NCBI GenBank assembly: GCA_020216625.1
Contig: JAIUYB010000220.1
Location: 1-5,030 of the forward strand
Direction of reading: 5' to 3'
Source of the DNA: Desulfarculus sp.
Lineage (GTDB): Bacteria > Desulfobacterota > Desulfarculia > Desulfarculales > Desulfarculaceae
DNA length: 5,030 nucleotides
Shown here: positions 1 through 5,030 of the stretch, piece after piece
Numbering within the stretch: the first letter of the stretch is position 1
How the letters are laid out: each line of letters opens with the position of its first letter
Made by a program: the position numbers and the translations under genes
The notes under the pieces: model-generated
The model's input: the letters and a program-made list of their open reading frames with translations, nothing else
Told to the model about the DNA's origin: nothing
The model's database searches: none

Positions 1-98
1 CCCGGCTCCAGAGCGGCCAGCTCGCGCACCAGGCGCGCGGCGTGCTGATCGCCGCTGGACTCGCCGGCGACGATCACCACCCGGCGGGAAGCGGCCAT
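1..98 (-). CDS. lpxB: Lipid-A-disaccharide synthase LpxB, N-terminal 32 residues (partial, runs off the left edge)
   Basis: LpxB is a GT-B type glycosyltransferase at the inner face of the inner membrane. It joins UDP-2,3-diacylglucosamine to lipid X to form the lipid A disaccharide-1-phosphate. Only the first 32 codons are present. They begin MAASRRVVIVAGESSGD, which matches the family's N-terminal first strand and glycine-rich loop (VAGE-[TAS]-SGD, here residues 10-17). The ATG at 98-96 follows the stop of the upstream oxidoreductase by one base and has a strong Shine-Dalgarno (GGAGG at 109-105, six-base spacer). This indicates tight co-expression. Its place as the last lpx gene of the cluster agrees with the call. 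Family identification is fairly secure from the motif plus context; nothing can be said of the catalytic C-terminal half. Confidence 0.9.
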   Translation of the reverse strand, partial: MAASRRVVIVAGESSGDQHAARLVRELAALEP

Positions 99-99
99 C

Positions 100-1107
100 C
101 TAGCCCTCCCCGGGCAGGCGGGCATCCACCCAGCGGGGGGACTGGGCCAAGACCGGCTCCAGCTTGCACTGGCCCTCCAGCACGCAGGCCTGCACCGCCA
201 GGGCCGCGGCCAGGGCCCGGCGGCCGTCCCGGCCCGAGACCCGGGGAGGCCGGCGGGTGCGCACCGAATCCACGAAGGCCTTCAACTCTTCCTCGAGGGG
301 ATCGGTCTTGGCGAAGCGGGGGCGGTCGGCGGTGACCTTGGGCAGCGATCCCGGCCGGTACTCCACCCCGCTGACCACCAAGAGCTTGCGCTTCTTGAAG
401 TCCAGCGACAGATAGGCGTCGGGCTGGAAGACCCGCATCTTGCGCTCGTCCTTCAGAGCCAGACGGCTGGCGGTGAGATTGGCCACGCAGCCGCCGGGGA
501 ACTCCACCCGCGCGTTGACGATGTCGGCGTGGCGGCCCAGCACCGGCACCCCCACCGCCCGGATCTCGGCCGGCTCCTCGCCCACCAGGGCCAGGATGAT
601 GTCCAGGTCGTGGATCATCAGATCCAGGGCCACGTCCACGTCGGTGGCCCGGGCCTTGAAGGGCGCGATGCGGTTGACCTCGATGAACATCGGCCGCTTG
701 ACCCGGCGCACCATCTCCTCCACCGGGGGATTGAAGCGCTCCAGGTGGCCCACCTGCAGGATCCGCCCGCCCGCCTCGGCCAGCTCCACCAGGCGGTCGG
801 CCTCCTCCAGGGTGGCGGTCAGGGGTTTCTCGCAGAGCACGTCCTTGCCCGCGGCCAGAAACGCCGCGGCCACCGCGTGGTGCTGCACCGTGGGGGTGAC
901 CACGGTCACCGCCTCCACCAGGTCGACGACCTCGTGATAATCGGCGAAGGAGGGCACCCCCAGATCCTGGCCGATCTCTCGGGCCCGGGCCGGGTCGGCG
1001 TCCACCACCGCCACCAGCTCGGCGGTCTTCATCTTCTTGAGCTTCTCGGCGTGGAAACGCCCCAGATAACCCACGCCCACCACCGCGATCTTGACCGGGG
1101 CCTGCAT
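100..1107 (-). CDS. Gfo/Idh/MocA-family NAD(P)-dependent oxidoreductase in the lipid A cluster (GnnA-like candidate)
   Basis: This 335-residue protein has the two-domain layout and usual length of the Gfo/Idh/MocA family. An N-terminal Rossmann fold carries GVGYLG (residues 11-16) and an acidic strand end (VVDAD, 34-38). The conserved CEKP motif at 92-95 contains the family lysine K94. The C-terminal alpha/beta domain has VGHLERFNP (119-127) and DLMIHDLD (162-169), in which H166 is the expected catalytic histidine. Such enzymes oxidise or reduce sugars, often nucleotide sugars, in the cytoplasm. Lying between lpxI and lpxB, it probably acts on a UDP-sugar precursor of lipid A or on a related sugar. 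The nearest characterised parallel is GnnA of Acidithiobacillus ferrooxidans, which oxidises the 3-OH of UDP-GlcNAc; that assignment is inference because no GnnB aminotransferase is visible. Two adjacent ATGs (1110 and 1107) overlap the lpxI stop; 1107 is chosen because its Shine-Dalgarno spacing is better. An upstream start near 1221 is rejected because the extra residues are the Arg/Gly/Pro-rich out-of-frame reading of lpxI. Confidence 0.9.
   Translation of the reverse strand: MQAPVKIAVVGVGYLGRFHAEKLKKMKTAELVAVVDADPARAREIGQDLGVPSFADYHEVVDLVEAVTVVTPTVQHHAVAAAFLAAGKDVLCEKPLTATLEEADRLVELAEAGGRILQVGHLERFNPPVEEMVRRVKRPMFIEVNRIAPFKARATDVDVALDLMIHDLDIILALVGEEPAEIRAVGVPVLGRHADIVNARVEFPGGCVANLTASRLALKDERKMRVFQPDAYLSLDFKKRKLLVVSGVEYRPGSLPKVTADRPRFAKTDPLEEELKAFVDSVRTRRPPRVSGRDGRRALAAALAVQACVLEGQCKLEPVLAQSPRWVDARLPGEG
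105..109 (-). promoter_or_regulatory. Ribosome binding site of lpxB
   Basis: On the minus strand GGAGG (within GGGGAGGG) lies six bases upstream of the lpxB ATG and inside the last codons of the preceding gene. It is one of the best Shine-Dalgarno matches in the window and fixes the lpxB start. Confidence 0.7.
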
Positions 1108-1931
1108 CATCTCTCCTCGCCGCCGGCCCAGGCCAGCAGACAGACGCCGGCCGCCTCGGCCCGGCGGATCATCTCCTCGCGATCGAAGACCAGGGTGCGG
1201 CCGGCCTCGATGACCAGGCAACTGGCCTTGGCCTCGGCCATGGTGGCGATGGTGTCCGCACCCACCGCCGGCAGGTCGAAACGCCGGTCCTGGCCCGGCT
1301 TGCAGCGTTTGACCACCACCGCGCCCGGTCCGGCCAACTCGCCGCCGCGGCGGATGCAGGCGTCGGTGCCCTCCATGGCCTCCACCGCCACCACCGCCCG
1401 GCCCCGAATCACCAGGGCCTGGCCGATGTCCAGCTTGCCCAGCTCATGGGCCAGTTGCCAACCCACCTCGGCGTCGGCCCGCTCTTCCGGGCTGGGGCCG
1501 CGTTTGGTGTAGGTGCCGGCGGTGGCCAAAAGCTCGGGCAACAGCTCATGGCTGGGCAGGATGCTTATGCCCTCCCCGGCCAAGACCTTGGCCAGGGTGC
1601 GCAGGATGCCGTCGTCGGCCAGGTGGCGCAGCTTGCCGATCAGGGTCAGGGCCTTGAGATCCGGGCGCACGTCGCCGAACATCCGGGGTTTGGTCACTCC
1701 GCCGCACATGGCCGCCCGGGTGACGCCCTGGCCTTGGAACGCCTTGATCAGCTTTCCCAATTGCCCCAGGTGGATCCAGGTCAGGCTGTCCACCTCGGCC
1801 TCCAGAGCGGGCAGGGTCTCGCCGACGATCCCCACCGCCACCACCGCCAGCCCACGGGCGCGAGCCGCCCGGGCGAACAGGATGGGGAATTGCCCCTTGC
1901 CCGCGATAAGACCGATGCGTTCTTGGTGCAT
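1107..1931 (-). CDS. lpxI: UDP-2,3-diacylglucosamine pyrophosphatase LpxI
   Basis: LpxI cleaves UDP-2,3-diacylglucosamine to lipid X (2,3-diacylglucosamine-1-phosphate) and UMP, the fourth step of lipid A synthesis at the inner membrane surface. It replaces the unrelated LpxH of E. coli. The 274 residues match the family (DUF1009) in length and layout. The N-terminal domain opens with IGLIAGKGQFPILFA (6-20), and MCGGVTKPRMF follows at 75-85. The C-terminal catalytic domain contains VEAMEGTDA (183-191) and the signature FDLPAVG (218-224); D219 there is probably the counterpart of the catalytic aspartate shown in the Caulobacter enzyme. The ATG at 1931 lies 20 bases after the lpxA stop. No strong Shine-Dalgarno is seen, so coupling to lpxA translation is likely. 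The start fits the family N-terminus. The reading continues into the tandem ATGs of the next gene, where its TGA overlaps them. Confidence 0.94.
   Translation of the reverse strand: MHQERIGLIAGKGQFPILFARAARARGLAVVAVGIVGETLPALEAEVDSLTWIHLGQLGKLIKAFQGQGVTRAAMCGGVTKPRMFGDVRPDLKALTLIGKLRHLADDGILRTLAKVLAGEGISILPSHELLPELLATAGTYTKRGPSPEERADAEVGWQLAHELGKLDIGQALVIRGRAVVAVEAMEGTDACIRRGGELAGPGAVVVKRCKPGQDRRFDLPAVGADTIATMAEAKASCLVIEAGRTLVFDREEMIRRAEAAGVCLLAWAGGEER
1113..1118 (-). promoter_or_regulatory. Ribosome binding site and start/stop overlap, lpxI to oxidoreductase
   Basis: The minus strand reads GAGGAG-AG-ATGATG. The lpxI stop TGA (1109-1107) lies within the two tandem ATGs at 1110-1108 and 1107-1105. 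GAGGAG is two bases from the first ATG and five from the second, favouring the second. The arrangement suggests translational coupling by terminating lpxI ribosomes. Confidence 0.7.
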
Positions 1932-1951
1932 GGTTGCCCAGCGCGTTGCCG

Positions 1952-2725
1952 CTAGCGGGCCACTCCCCGCTCGGAGGCGCGGATGAAGCTGACGAAGTGG
2001 CGCACCTCCGGCAGATCGGGCACTTCGGCCTCCACCTGGGCCAAGGCCTTGGCCATGGGGGTGCGGGTCCGGAAAACGATGGCATAGGCCTGCTTGAGGG
2101 CGGCCAGGGTTTCCTCGCTGAAACCCGCGCGCTTCAGCCCGATGGTGTTGAGGCCATGGGTCTTGGCCCGGTTGCCCTCACACAGGCAGAAAGGCGGTAA
2201 ATCTTGCGAGATTCCGCTCATCCCGCCGATGAAGCAATGGCGGCCGATGCGGGTGAACTGGTGCACCGCCGTCAGGCCGCCCACTCCCACGTGGTCCTCG
2301 ATGACCACGTGCCCGGCCAGGGCCACGCCGTTGGCCATCACCACGTGGTCGCCGATCTGGCAGTCGTGGGCCACGTGGCTGTAGGCCATGAACATGCAGT
2401 TGTCCCCCACCCGGGTGACGCCGCCCCCGTGGTGGGTGCCGCGATTCAGAGTGGCGAATTCACGGATGCGCACGTTCTCGCCGATGATCAGCTCTGACCT
2501 CTCGCCACCGAACTTGAGGTCCTGGGGCTCTCCGCCCACCGCCGCGAAAGGCCACAGATGCCCGCCCCGACCGATGGTGGTGTAGGCGGCGACGCTGGCG
2601 TGGTGGTCGATCTGGCAATCCGGGCCGATGACCACCTCGGGTCCGATGAAGGCGTAGGCGCCGATCCGGCAACCCTCGCCGATGCTGGCGCTGGGGTCCA
2701 CCATGGCGGTGGGGTGTATCTGCAT
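1952..2725 (-). CDS. lpxA: Acyl-ACP:UDP-GlcNAc O-acyltransferase LpxA
   Basis: LpxA transfers a 3-hydroxyacyl chain from ACP to the 3-position of UDP-GlcNAc, the first step of lipid A synthesis, as a soluble cytoplasmic homotrimer. The 257 residues show a left-handed beta-helix of hexapeptide repeats from about residue 3 to 190, then an alpha-helical C-terminal domain starting at GLKRAGFS (196-203). By alignment from memory with E. coli LpxA, all key residues are kept: D69 and K71 (QDLK), H117 and catalytic H120 (SHVAHDC), H139, H155 and Q156 (AVHQF). The acyl-length ruler glycine (E. coli G173) corresponds to G168, compatible with a long, about C14, chain. An Asn-Pro type loop before the helix is replaced by EGNRAKTHGLN, normal for this family. 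The ATG lies 45 bases downstream of fabZ, the widest gap in the window, with GGAAGG at 2741-2736 ten bases upstream. In GnnA/GnnB organisms LpxA may use the 3-amino sugar; sequence alone does not show which applies here. Confidence 0.97.
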   Translation of the reverse strand: MQIHPTAMVDPSASIGEGCRIGAYAFIGPEVVIGPDCQIDHHASVAAYTTIGRGGHLWPFAAVGGEPQDLKFGGERSELIIGENVRIREFATLNRGTHHGGGVTRVGDNCMFMAYSHVAHDCQIGDHVVMANGVALAGHVVIEDHVGVGGLTAVHQFTRIGRHCFIGGMSGISQDLPPFCLCEGNRAKTHGLNTIGLKRAGFSEETLAALKQAYAIVFRTRTPMAKALAQVEAEVPDLPEVRHFVSFIRASERGVAR

Positions 2726-2770
2726 GTGTCTATCGCCTTCCAGTTTTCAGCAGGGGTGGCGTGGAGGTCG

Positions 2771-3214
2771 TCAGGCCTGGGCCACCGCGGCGGTCATCTC
2801 GGCCTGGGCCACCAGCTTGCCATCGACAAAGGCCTTGCCGTCCATTTTCCAGGCCCGGCTGGAGCGGTGCAGGCTGGACAGCTCCATGACCAATTGGTCG
2901 CCCGGCACCACCGGCTGGCGGAACTTGACCTTTTCCAGGGACATGAAATAAATCATGCGCCCATGGGCCTCGGGGAAGGTGGAATAGGCCAGAACCCCGC
3001 CGGTCTGGCCCAGGGCTTCCAGGATCAGCACCCCGGGCATCACCGGACGGCCCGGGAAATGGCCCTGGAAAAACCCCTCGTTGAAGGTGACGTTCTTCAA
3101 TCCGCGCACGAACTCGCCCGGTTGGATTTCCAGGATTCGGTCCACCAAGAGGAAAGGATAGCGGTGGGGCAAAATCCTCAGTATTTCCTCCAGATTGAGC
3201 GCGGCTGGATTCAT
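2771..3214 (-). CDS. fabZ: 3-hydroxyacyl-[acyl-carrier-protein] dehydratase FabZ
   Basis: FabZ dehydrates 3-hydroxyacyl-ACP to trans-2-enoyl-ACP in cytoplasmic type II fatty acid synthesis. The protein is 147 residues, the normal length for this hot-dog fold enzyme. It begins with the family pattern LPHRYPFLLVDRI (15-27). The active-site helix region GHFPGRPVMPGVLILEALGQ (51-70) holds the catalytic pair H52 and E66. The ATG at 3214 is preferred over an in-frame one at 3286. The latter would add 24 residues that overlap the end of lpxD and have no family match, whereas 3214 has GGGAG (3225-3221) six bases upstream. It lies 28 bases after the lpxD stop. Being between lpxD and lpxA is the conserved proteobacterial order. 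It fits FabZ competing with the two acyltransferases for the 3-hydroxyacyl-ACP pool. FabA is excluded by length and by the LPHRYPFLL start. Confidence 0.97.
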   Translation of the reverse strand: MNPAALNLEEILRILPHRYPFLLVDRILEIQPGEFVRGLKNVTFNEGFFQGHFPGRPVMPGVLILEALGQTGGVLAYSTFPEAHGRMIYFMSLEKVKFRQPVVPGDQLVMELSSLHRSSRAWKMDGKAFVDGKLVAQAEMTAAVAQA

Positions 3215-3220
3215 GGACTT

Positions 3221-3225
3221 CTCCC
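3221..3225 (-). promoter_or_regulatory. Ribosome binding site of fabZ
   Basis: GGGAG on the minus strand with a six-base spacer (AAGTCC) before the ATG at 3214. It supports the shorter fabZ start over the in-frame ATG at 3286. Confidence 0.65.
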
Positions 3226-3242
3226 GTGGCGAGTATTGCGGG

Positions 3243-4259
3243 CTACTTGTCGTCGCGGGTCTGTTCCAGGGAGCGGACCCTTTCAAAAAGCTCGGGCAGG
3301 CGCTCGATGAGCTTGCGGGTGCGCAACCAGAGCTGGTGAGGCATGGCCGGGGTGCCAGTCACGGTGGCCCCGGGGGCCACGTCCTTGGCCAAACCGCTCT
3401 GAGGACCGATGACGGCTCGGTCGCCGATGGTCAGGTGGCCCGAGGAGCCGGCCTGGCCGGCCATGATCACGTTGCGTCCCACCTTGGTGGAGCCGCTGAT
3501 CCCCACCTGGGCCACCAGCAGGGTGTTCTCGCCCACCACGCAGTTGTGGGCGATGTGCACGTGGTCGTCGGTCTTGACCCCGGACTGGATCCAGGTGCGG
3601 TCGGTGGCGGCCCGGTCGATGGTGTTCAACGCGCCCAGCTCCACGTCGTCGTCGATCTGCACGATGCCCACCTGGGGAATCTTGAAGTGCCGGTCGCCAT
3701 CGGGGACGAAGCCGAAGCCGTCGGCCCCGATCACGGTCCCGCCGTGGATGATGCAGCGTTTGCCGATGCGGCAGCCATGGTAGACCACCACTCCGGGGTG
3801 CAGCACGCTGTCGTCGCCAATGCTCACCCCGGGTCCGACATAGACGTTGGGGTGAAGCACCCCCCGGTCGCCCAGCGTCGCCCCTGGCCCGACATAGGCC
3901 AGGGCATGGATGCTGACCTCCGCCCCCAGGGTGGCGCCCTCCTCCACCACCGCCCGGGGATGCACCCCCAGGGCCCGGTAGGGCTGGGCGGTGGCGAAGG
4001 TCAGGACCTTGGCGAAGGCCAGATAGGGATCGGCCACCCGGATCACCGGCAGGCCCTCTGGCACCTGCTGGTCGGGCTTGACCAGGATCGCCCCCGCCTG
4101 GCAGGAGGCCAGCAGACGGGCGTAGCGGGGGTTGGCCAGGAAGGCCAGGTCCGTGGGCCCGGCCTGCTCCAGTCCCTTGACCCCTGACACCCGGCGCTCC
4201 GGGGGGGCTTCCAGTTGGCCGCCCAAGAGGGCGGCCAGTTCCGCCAGGCTGATCTCCAC
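3243..4259 (-). CDS. lpxD: UDP-3-O-(3-hydroxyacyl)glucosamine N-acyltransferase LpxD
   Basis: LpxD adds the N-linked 3-hydroxyacyl chain from ACP to the 2-amine of UDP-3-O-acylglucosamine, the third step of lipid A synthesis, as a cytoplasmic homotrimer. The 338 residues are close to the 341 of E. coli LpxD. An N-terminal uridine-binding domain covers about 1-100, with SGVKGL (25-30) and the aromatic residues F40 and Y46 in the LAFLANPRY segment. A left-handed beta-helix of hexapeptide repeats covers about 100-295, with IGADGFGF (177-184) and HIAHN (235-239); H238 is the expected catalytic base. A C-terminal helix (about 308-334) follows the TGTPAMPH turn. The start codon is GTG at 4259-4257, 13 bases after the skp stop, with no clear Shine-Dalgarno. 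The N-terminus ISLAELAALL fits the family, so the start is likely correct and probably translationally coupled to skp. A run of seven cytosines in codons 18-20 does not disturb the frame. Confidence 0.97.
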   Translation of the reverse strand: MEISLAELAALLGGQLEAPPERRVSGVKGLEQAGPTDLAFLANPRYARLLASCQAGAILVKPDQQVPEGLPVIRVADPYLAFAKVLTFATAQPYRALGVHPRAVVEEGATLGAEVSIHALAYVGPGATLGDRGVLHPNVYVGPGVSIGDDSVLHPGVVVYHGCRIGKRCIIHGGTVIGADGFGFVPDGDRHFKIPQVGIVQIDDDVELGALNTIDRAATDRTWIQSGVKTDDHVHIAHNCVVGENTLLVAQVGISGSTKVGRNVIMAGQAGSSGHLTIGDRAVIGPQSGLAKDVAPGATVTGTPAMPHQLWLRTRKLIERLPELFERVRSLEQTRDDK

Positions 4260-4272
4260 CGGCCGGTCCGCG

Positions 4273-4806
4273 CTACGGGTGCTGCTTGTCGTAGGCGGCG
4301 ATCACCTGGGCGGTGATGTCGGCGCTCTTGGGGGCGTAGAGGGCGGCCCGGGACTCCATGATCAGGGCGTAGCCGCTACGGGCGCCCAGATCGTTGATGA
4401 CCTTGCTCATCTCGCGCAGGATGGGGGCGAAGGCGTCGCGCTGGACCTCGCGAACCTCCTGCTGGGCGTCACGCTTGCGGTCGTTGAACAACCGCACCTT
4501 GCGTTCCAGGTCCCGCTCCTTGGCCAGCTTGGCCTCGGGCTTCAACAGGGGCGCGGTCTTCTCCAGCTCCTGGCTCAGACGCTGCACCTCGTCGCTCAGG
4601 CTCTTCAGCTCCGCCTCCAGCTTTTCCGCCCGACGCTTGATGTCGGCCTGGGCGCGTTTGCCAGCCGCGCACTCGTTGACCGCCCGCTCCATGTCCACCA
4701 CCGCCACGCCGCCCTCGGCGTGGGCCTTGGCCGGGGCCAGCCAAGCCAGGCAGAGCAAGGCGGCCAGAATCAGCAGGGTGGGCTGGACTCGGAAGGATTT
4801 GTACAT
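4273..4806 (-). CDS. skp: Periplasmic chaperone Skp (OmpH family)
   Basis: Skp is a trimeric periplasmic chaperone that holds unfolded outer-membrane proteins on their way to the BAM complex. The precursor is 177 residues. The signal peptide has basic residues K3 and R6, a hydrophobic core at about 10-23 and a likely signal peptidase I site AKAHA|EG after residue 30. The lone cysteine at 19 is not in a lipobox, so a lipoprotein is unlikely. The mature part starts with the family strand VAVVDMERAVNE (34-45). A long charged helical hairpin, about 48-138, is rich in Lys, Glu, Arg and Gln and forms the Skp coiled-coil tentacles. The C-terminal strand region is GYALIMESRAALYAP (145-159), followed by a final helix. 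The ATG at 4806 is chosen over one at 4830: it has AAGGAG nine bases upstream and gives a clean signal peptide, whereas 4830 would prepend MATKERSI with a poor Shine-Dalgarno. Its place just after bamA is conserved. Confidence 0.93.
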   Translation of the reverse strand: MYKSFRVQPTLLILAALLCLAWLAPAKAHAEGGVAVVDMERAVNECAAGKRAQADIKRRAEKLEAELKSLSDEVQRLSQELEKTAPLLKPEAKLAKERDLERKVRLFNDRKRDAQQEVREVQRDAFAPILREMSKVINDLGARSGYALIMESRAALYAPKSADITAQVIAAYDKQHP

Positions 4807-4815
4807 GATCGAACG

Positions 4816-4821
4816 CTCCTT
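4816..4821 (-). promoter_or_regulatory. Ribosome binding site that decides the skp start
   Basis: AAGGAG on the minus strand, nine bases before the ATG at 4806. It lies inside the extra codons that a start at 4830 would add, so the shorter reading is favoured. Confidence 0.7.
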
Positions 4822-4846
4822 GGTGGCCATTCTTCAGGCCGTCTGA

Positions 4847-5030
4847 CTAGAAAATGCTGCCGATGGTGAATTCCCAGTTGGACTGGCTGTCGTCGGCCTT
4901 GGGATCCAACACATAACCGTATTCCAGACGCAGGGGACCCATGGGCGAGTACCATCGGATACCGCCGCCCACGCTCTTGCGCAGGTCGCTGAGCTTGTAG
5001 CCGTCCTCCTGGGACCAGGAGTTGCCGGTG
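4847..5030 (-). CDS. bamA: Outer membrane protein assembly factor BamA, C-terminal 60 residues (partial, enters from the right edge)
   Basis: BamA is the 16-stranded outer-membrane barrel (Omp85 family) that inserts other beta-barrel proteins. Only the last 60 codons plus TAG are in the window, read directly from the minus strand since the piece has no start. The residues RKSVGGGIRWYSPMGPLRLEYGY match the conserved penultimate strand pair of BamA (E. coli has IRMSAGIALQWMSPLGPL). The protein ends EFTIGSIF, with the terminal phenylalanine that marks a BAM-recognised beta-signal. The gene stops 40 bases before the chosen skp ATG. A TamA or other Omp85 relative would be the alternative, but the direct junction to skp and lpxD makes BamA much more likely. 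Confidence 0.93.
   Translation of the reverse strand, partial: TGNSWSQEDGYKLSDLRKSVGGGIRWYSPMGPLRLEYGYVLDPKADDSQSNWEFTIGSIF

Larger units (their letters stand above)
1..5030 (-). other. Outer-membrane biogenesis operon bamA-skp-lpxD-fabZ-lpxA-lpxI-oxidoreductase-lpxB
   Basis: All eight genes read on the minus strand. The junctions are: bamA to skp 40 bases, skp to lpxD 13, lpxD to fabZ 28, fabZ to lpxA 45, lpxA to lpxI 20, lpxI to oxidoreductase overlapping, and oxidoreductase to lpxB one base. No gap holds a GC-rich hairpin followed by a T run, and none is long enough for a typical promoter plus leader. The order equals the E. coli bamA-to-lpxB order except for the two genes placed between lpxA and lpxB. 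Co-transcription is inferred from spacing and shared pathway. Both ends continue outside the window. Confidence 0.85.

Noticed and set aside
108..1221. N-terminal extension of the oxidoreductase from an ATG at 1221
   Set aside because: The additional 38 residues overlap lpxI out of frame, are Arg/Gly/Pro-rich and precede the true Rossmann start. The ATGs at 1110/1107 have a good ribosome binding site.
529..1512. Long plus-strand open frame of 327 codons, opposite the oxidoreductase and lpxI
   Set aside because: It is rich in His, Gly and Arg and matches no family. It lies antisense to two genes with clear motifs and is an artefact of high-GC codon usage.
1546..2085. Minus-strand open frame of 179 codons crossing lpxA and lpxI in another frame
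   Set aside because: Pro/Arg/Gly-rich shadow of two well-supported genes. I considered a frameshifted fusion, but both lpxA and lpxI are intact in their own frames.
2558..3310. Plus-strand open frame of 250 codons across the lpxA-fabZ junction
   Set aside because: It spans opposite two confirmed genes and their spacer, with no recognisable domain and no ribosome binding site that stands out.
3195..4187. Long plus-strand open frame of 330 codons, opposite lpxD
   Set aside because: Low-complexity Gly/His/Asp/Val composition and exact antisense overlap with lpxD, whose catalytic motifs are all present on the other strand.
4201..4207. Run of seven G (seven C in the coding strand) early in lpxD, a possible phase-variation tract
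   Set aside because: Seven bases is short for slipped-strand switching, the frame is intact, LpxD is normally essential, and such runs are common at this GC level.
4723..4806. Possible lipoprotein signal in Skp because of cysteine 19
   Set aside because: The residues before the cysteine (AALL) do not form a lipobox, and a normal AHA signal peptidase I site follows at residue 30.
1..5030. CRISPR arrays, tRNA/rRNA genes, insertion sequences, long repeats or signs of recent transfer
   Set aside because: None seen. The window is almost completely filled by conserved genes with uniform composition. The hexapeptide repeats of LpxA and LpxD are protein-level patterns and not DNA repeats.

Overview
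The window is a single run of eight genes on the minus strand. In transcription order (right to left) they are the 3' end of bamA, skp/ompH, lpxD, fabZ, lpxA, lpxI, a Gfo/Idh/MocA-family oxidoreductase, and the first 32 codons of lpxB. This is the classic Gram-negative outer-membrane biogenesis cluster (E. coli order: bamA-skp-lpxD-fabZ-lpxA-lpxB). Here lpxI and an oxidoreductase gene sit between lpxA and lpxB. Intergenic gaps run from an overlap to 45 bases. I see no terminator and no convincing internal promoter, so the run looks like one operon whose main promoter lies beyond the right edge.

Organism: a Gram-negative, lipid A-making bacterium with high GC (roughly two thirds by eye). Use of LpxI instead of LpxH, the Gfo/Idh gene in the lpx cluster, and the style of the Skp and LpxA proteins suggest a deltaproteobacterial (Desulfobacterota-type) lineage. 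That is inference and cannot be settled from this window.

Layout: 4847-5030 is the last 60 codons of bamA. 4273-4806 is skp (periplasmic chaperone). 3243-4259 is lpxD (second, N-linked acylation of lipid A precursor; GTG start). 2771-3214 is fabZ (3-hydroxyacyl-ACP dehydratase). 1952-2725 is lpxA (first acylation of UDP-GlcNAc). 1107-1931 is lpxI (UDP-2,3-diacylglucosamine hydrolysis). 100-1107 is the oxidoreductase. 1-98 is the start of lpxB (lipid A disaccharide synthase).

How they work together: LpxA, LpxD, LpxI and LpxB are four of the first five steps of the Raetz pathway; lpxC, the deacetylase, is not here. FabZ draws on the same 3-hydroxyacyl-ACP pool used by LpxA and LpxD and so balances phospholipid against lipid A. 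Skp and BamA deliver and insert outer-membrane proteins. The oxidoreductase is the one gene without a settled role. Its position and family recall GnnA, which with the aminotransferase GnnB makes a 3-amino UDP-sugar for amide-linked lipid A, but no gnnB lies between lpxA and lpxB here.

Overall this is mostly a conserved housekeeping region. I do not see a new system, only one interesting accessory enzyme and several start-site details worth recording.
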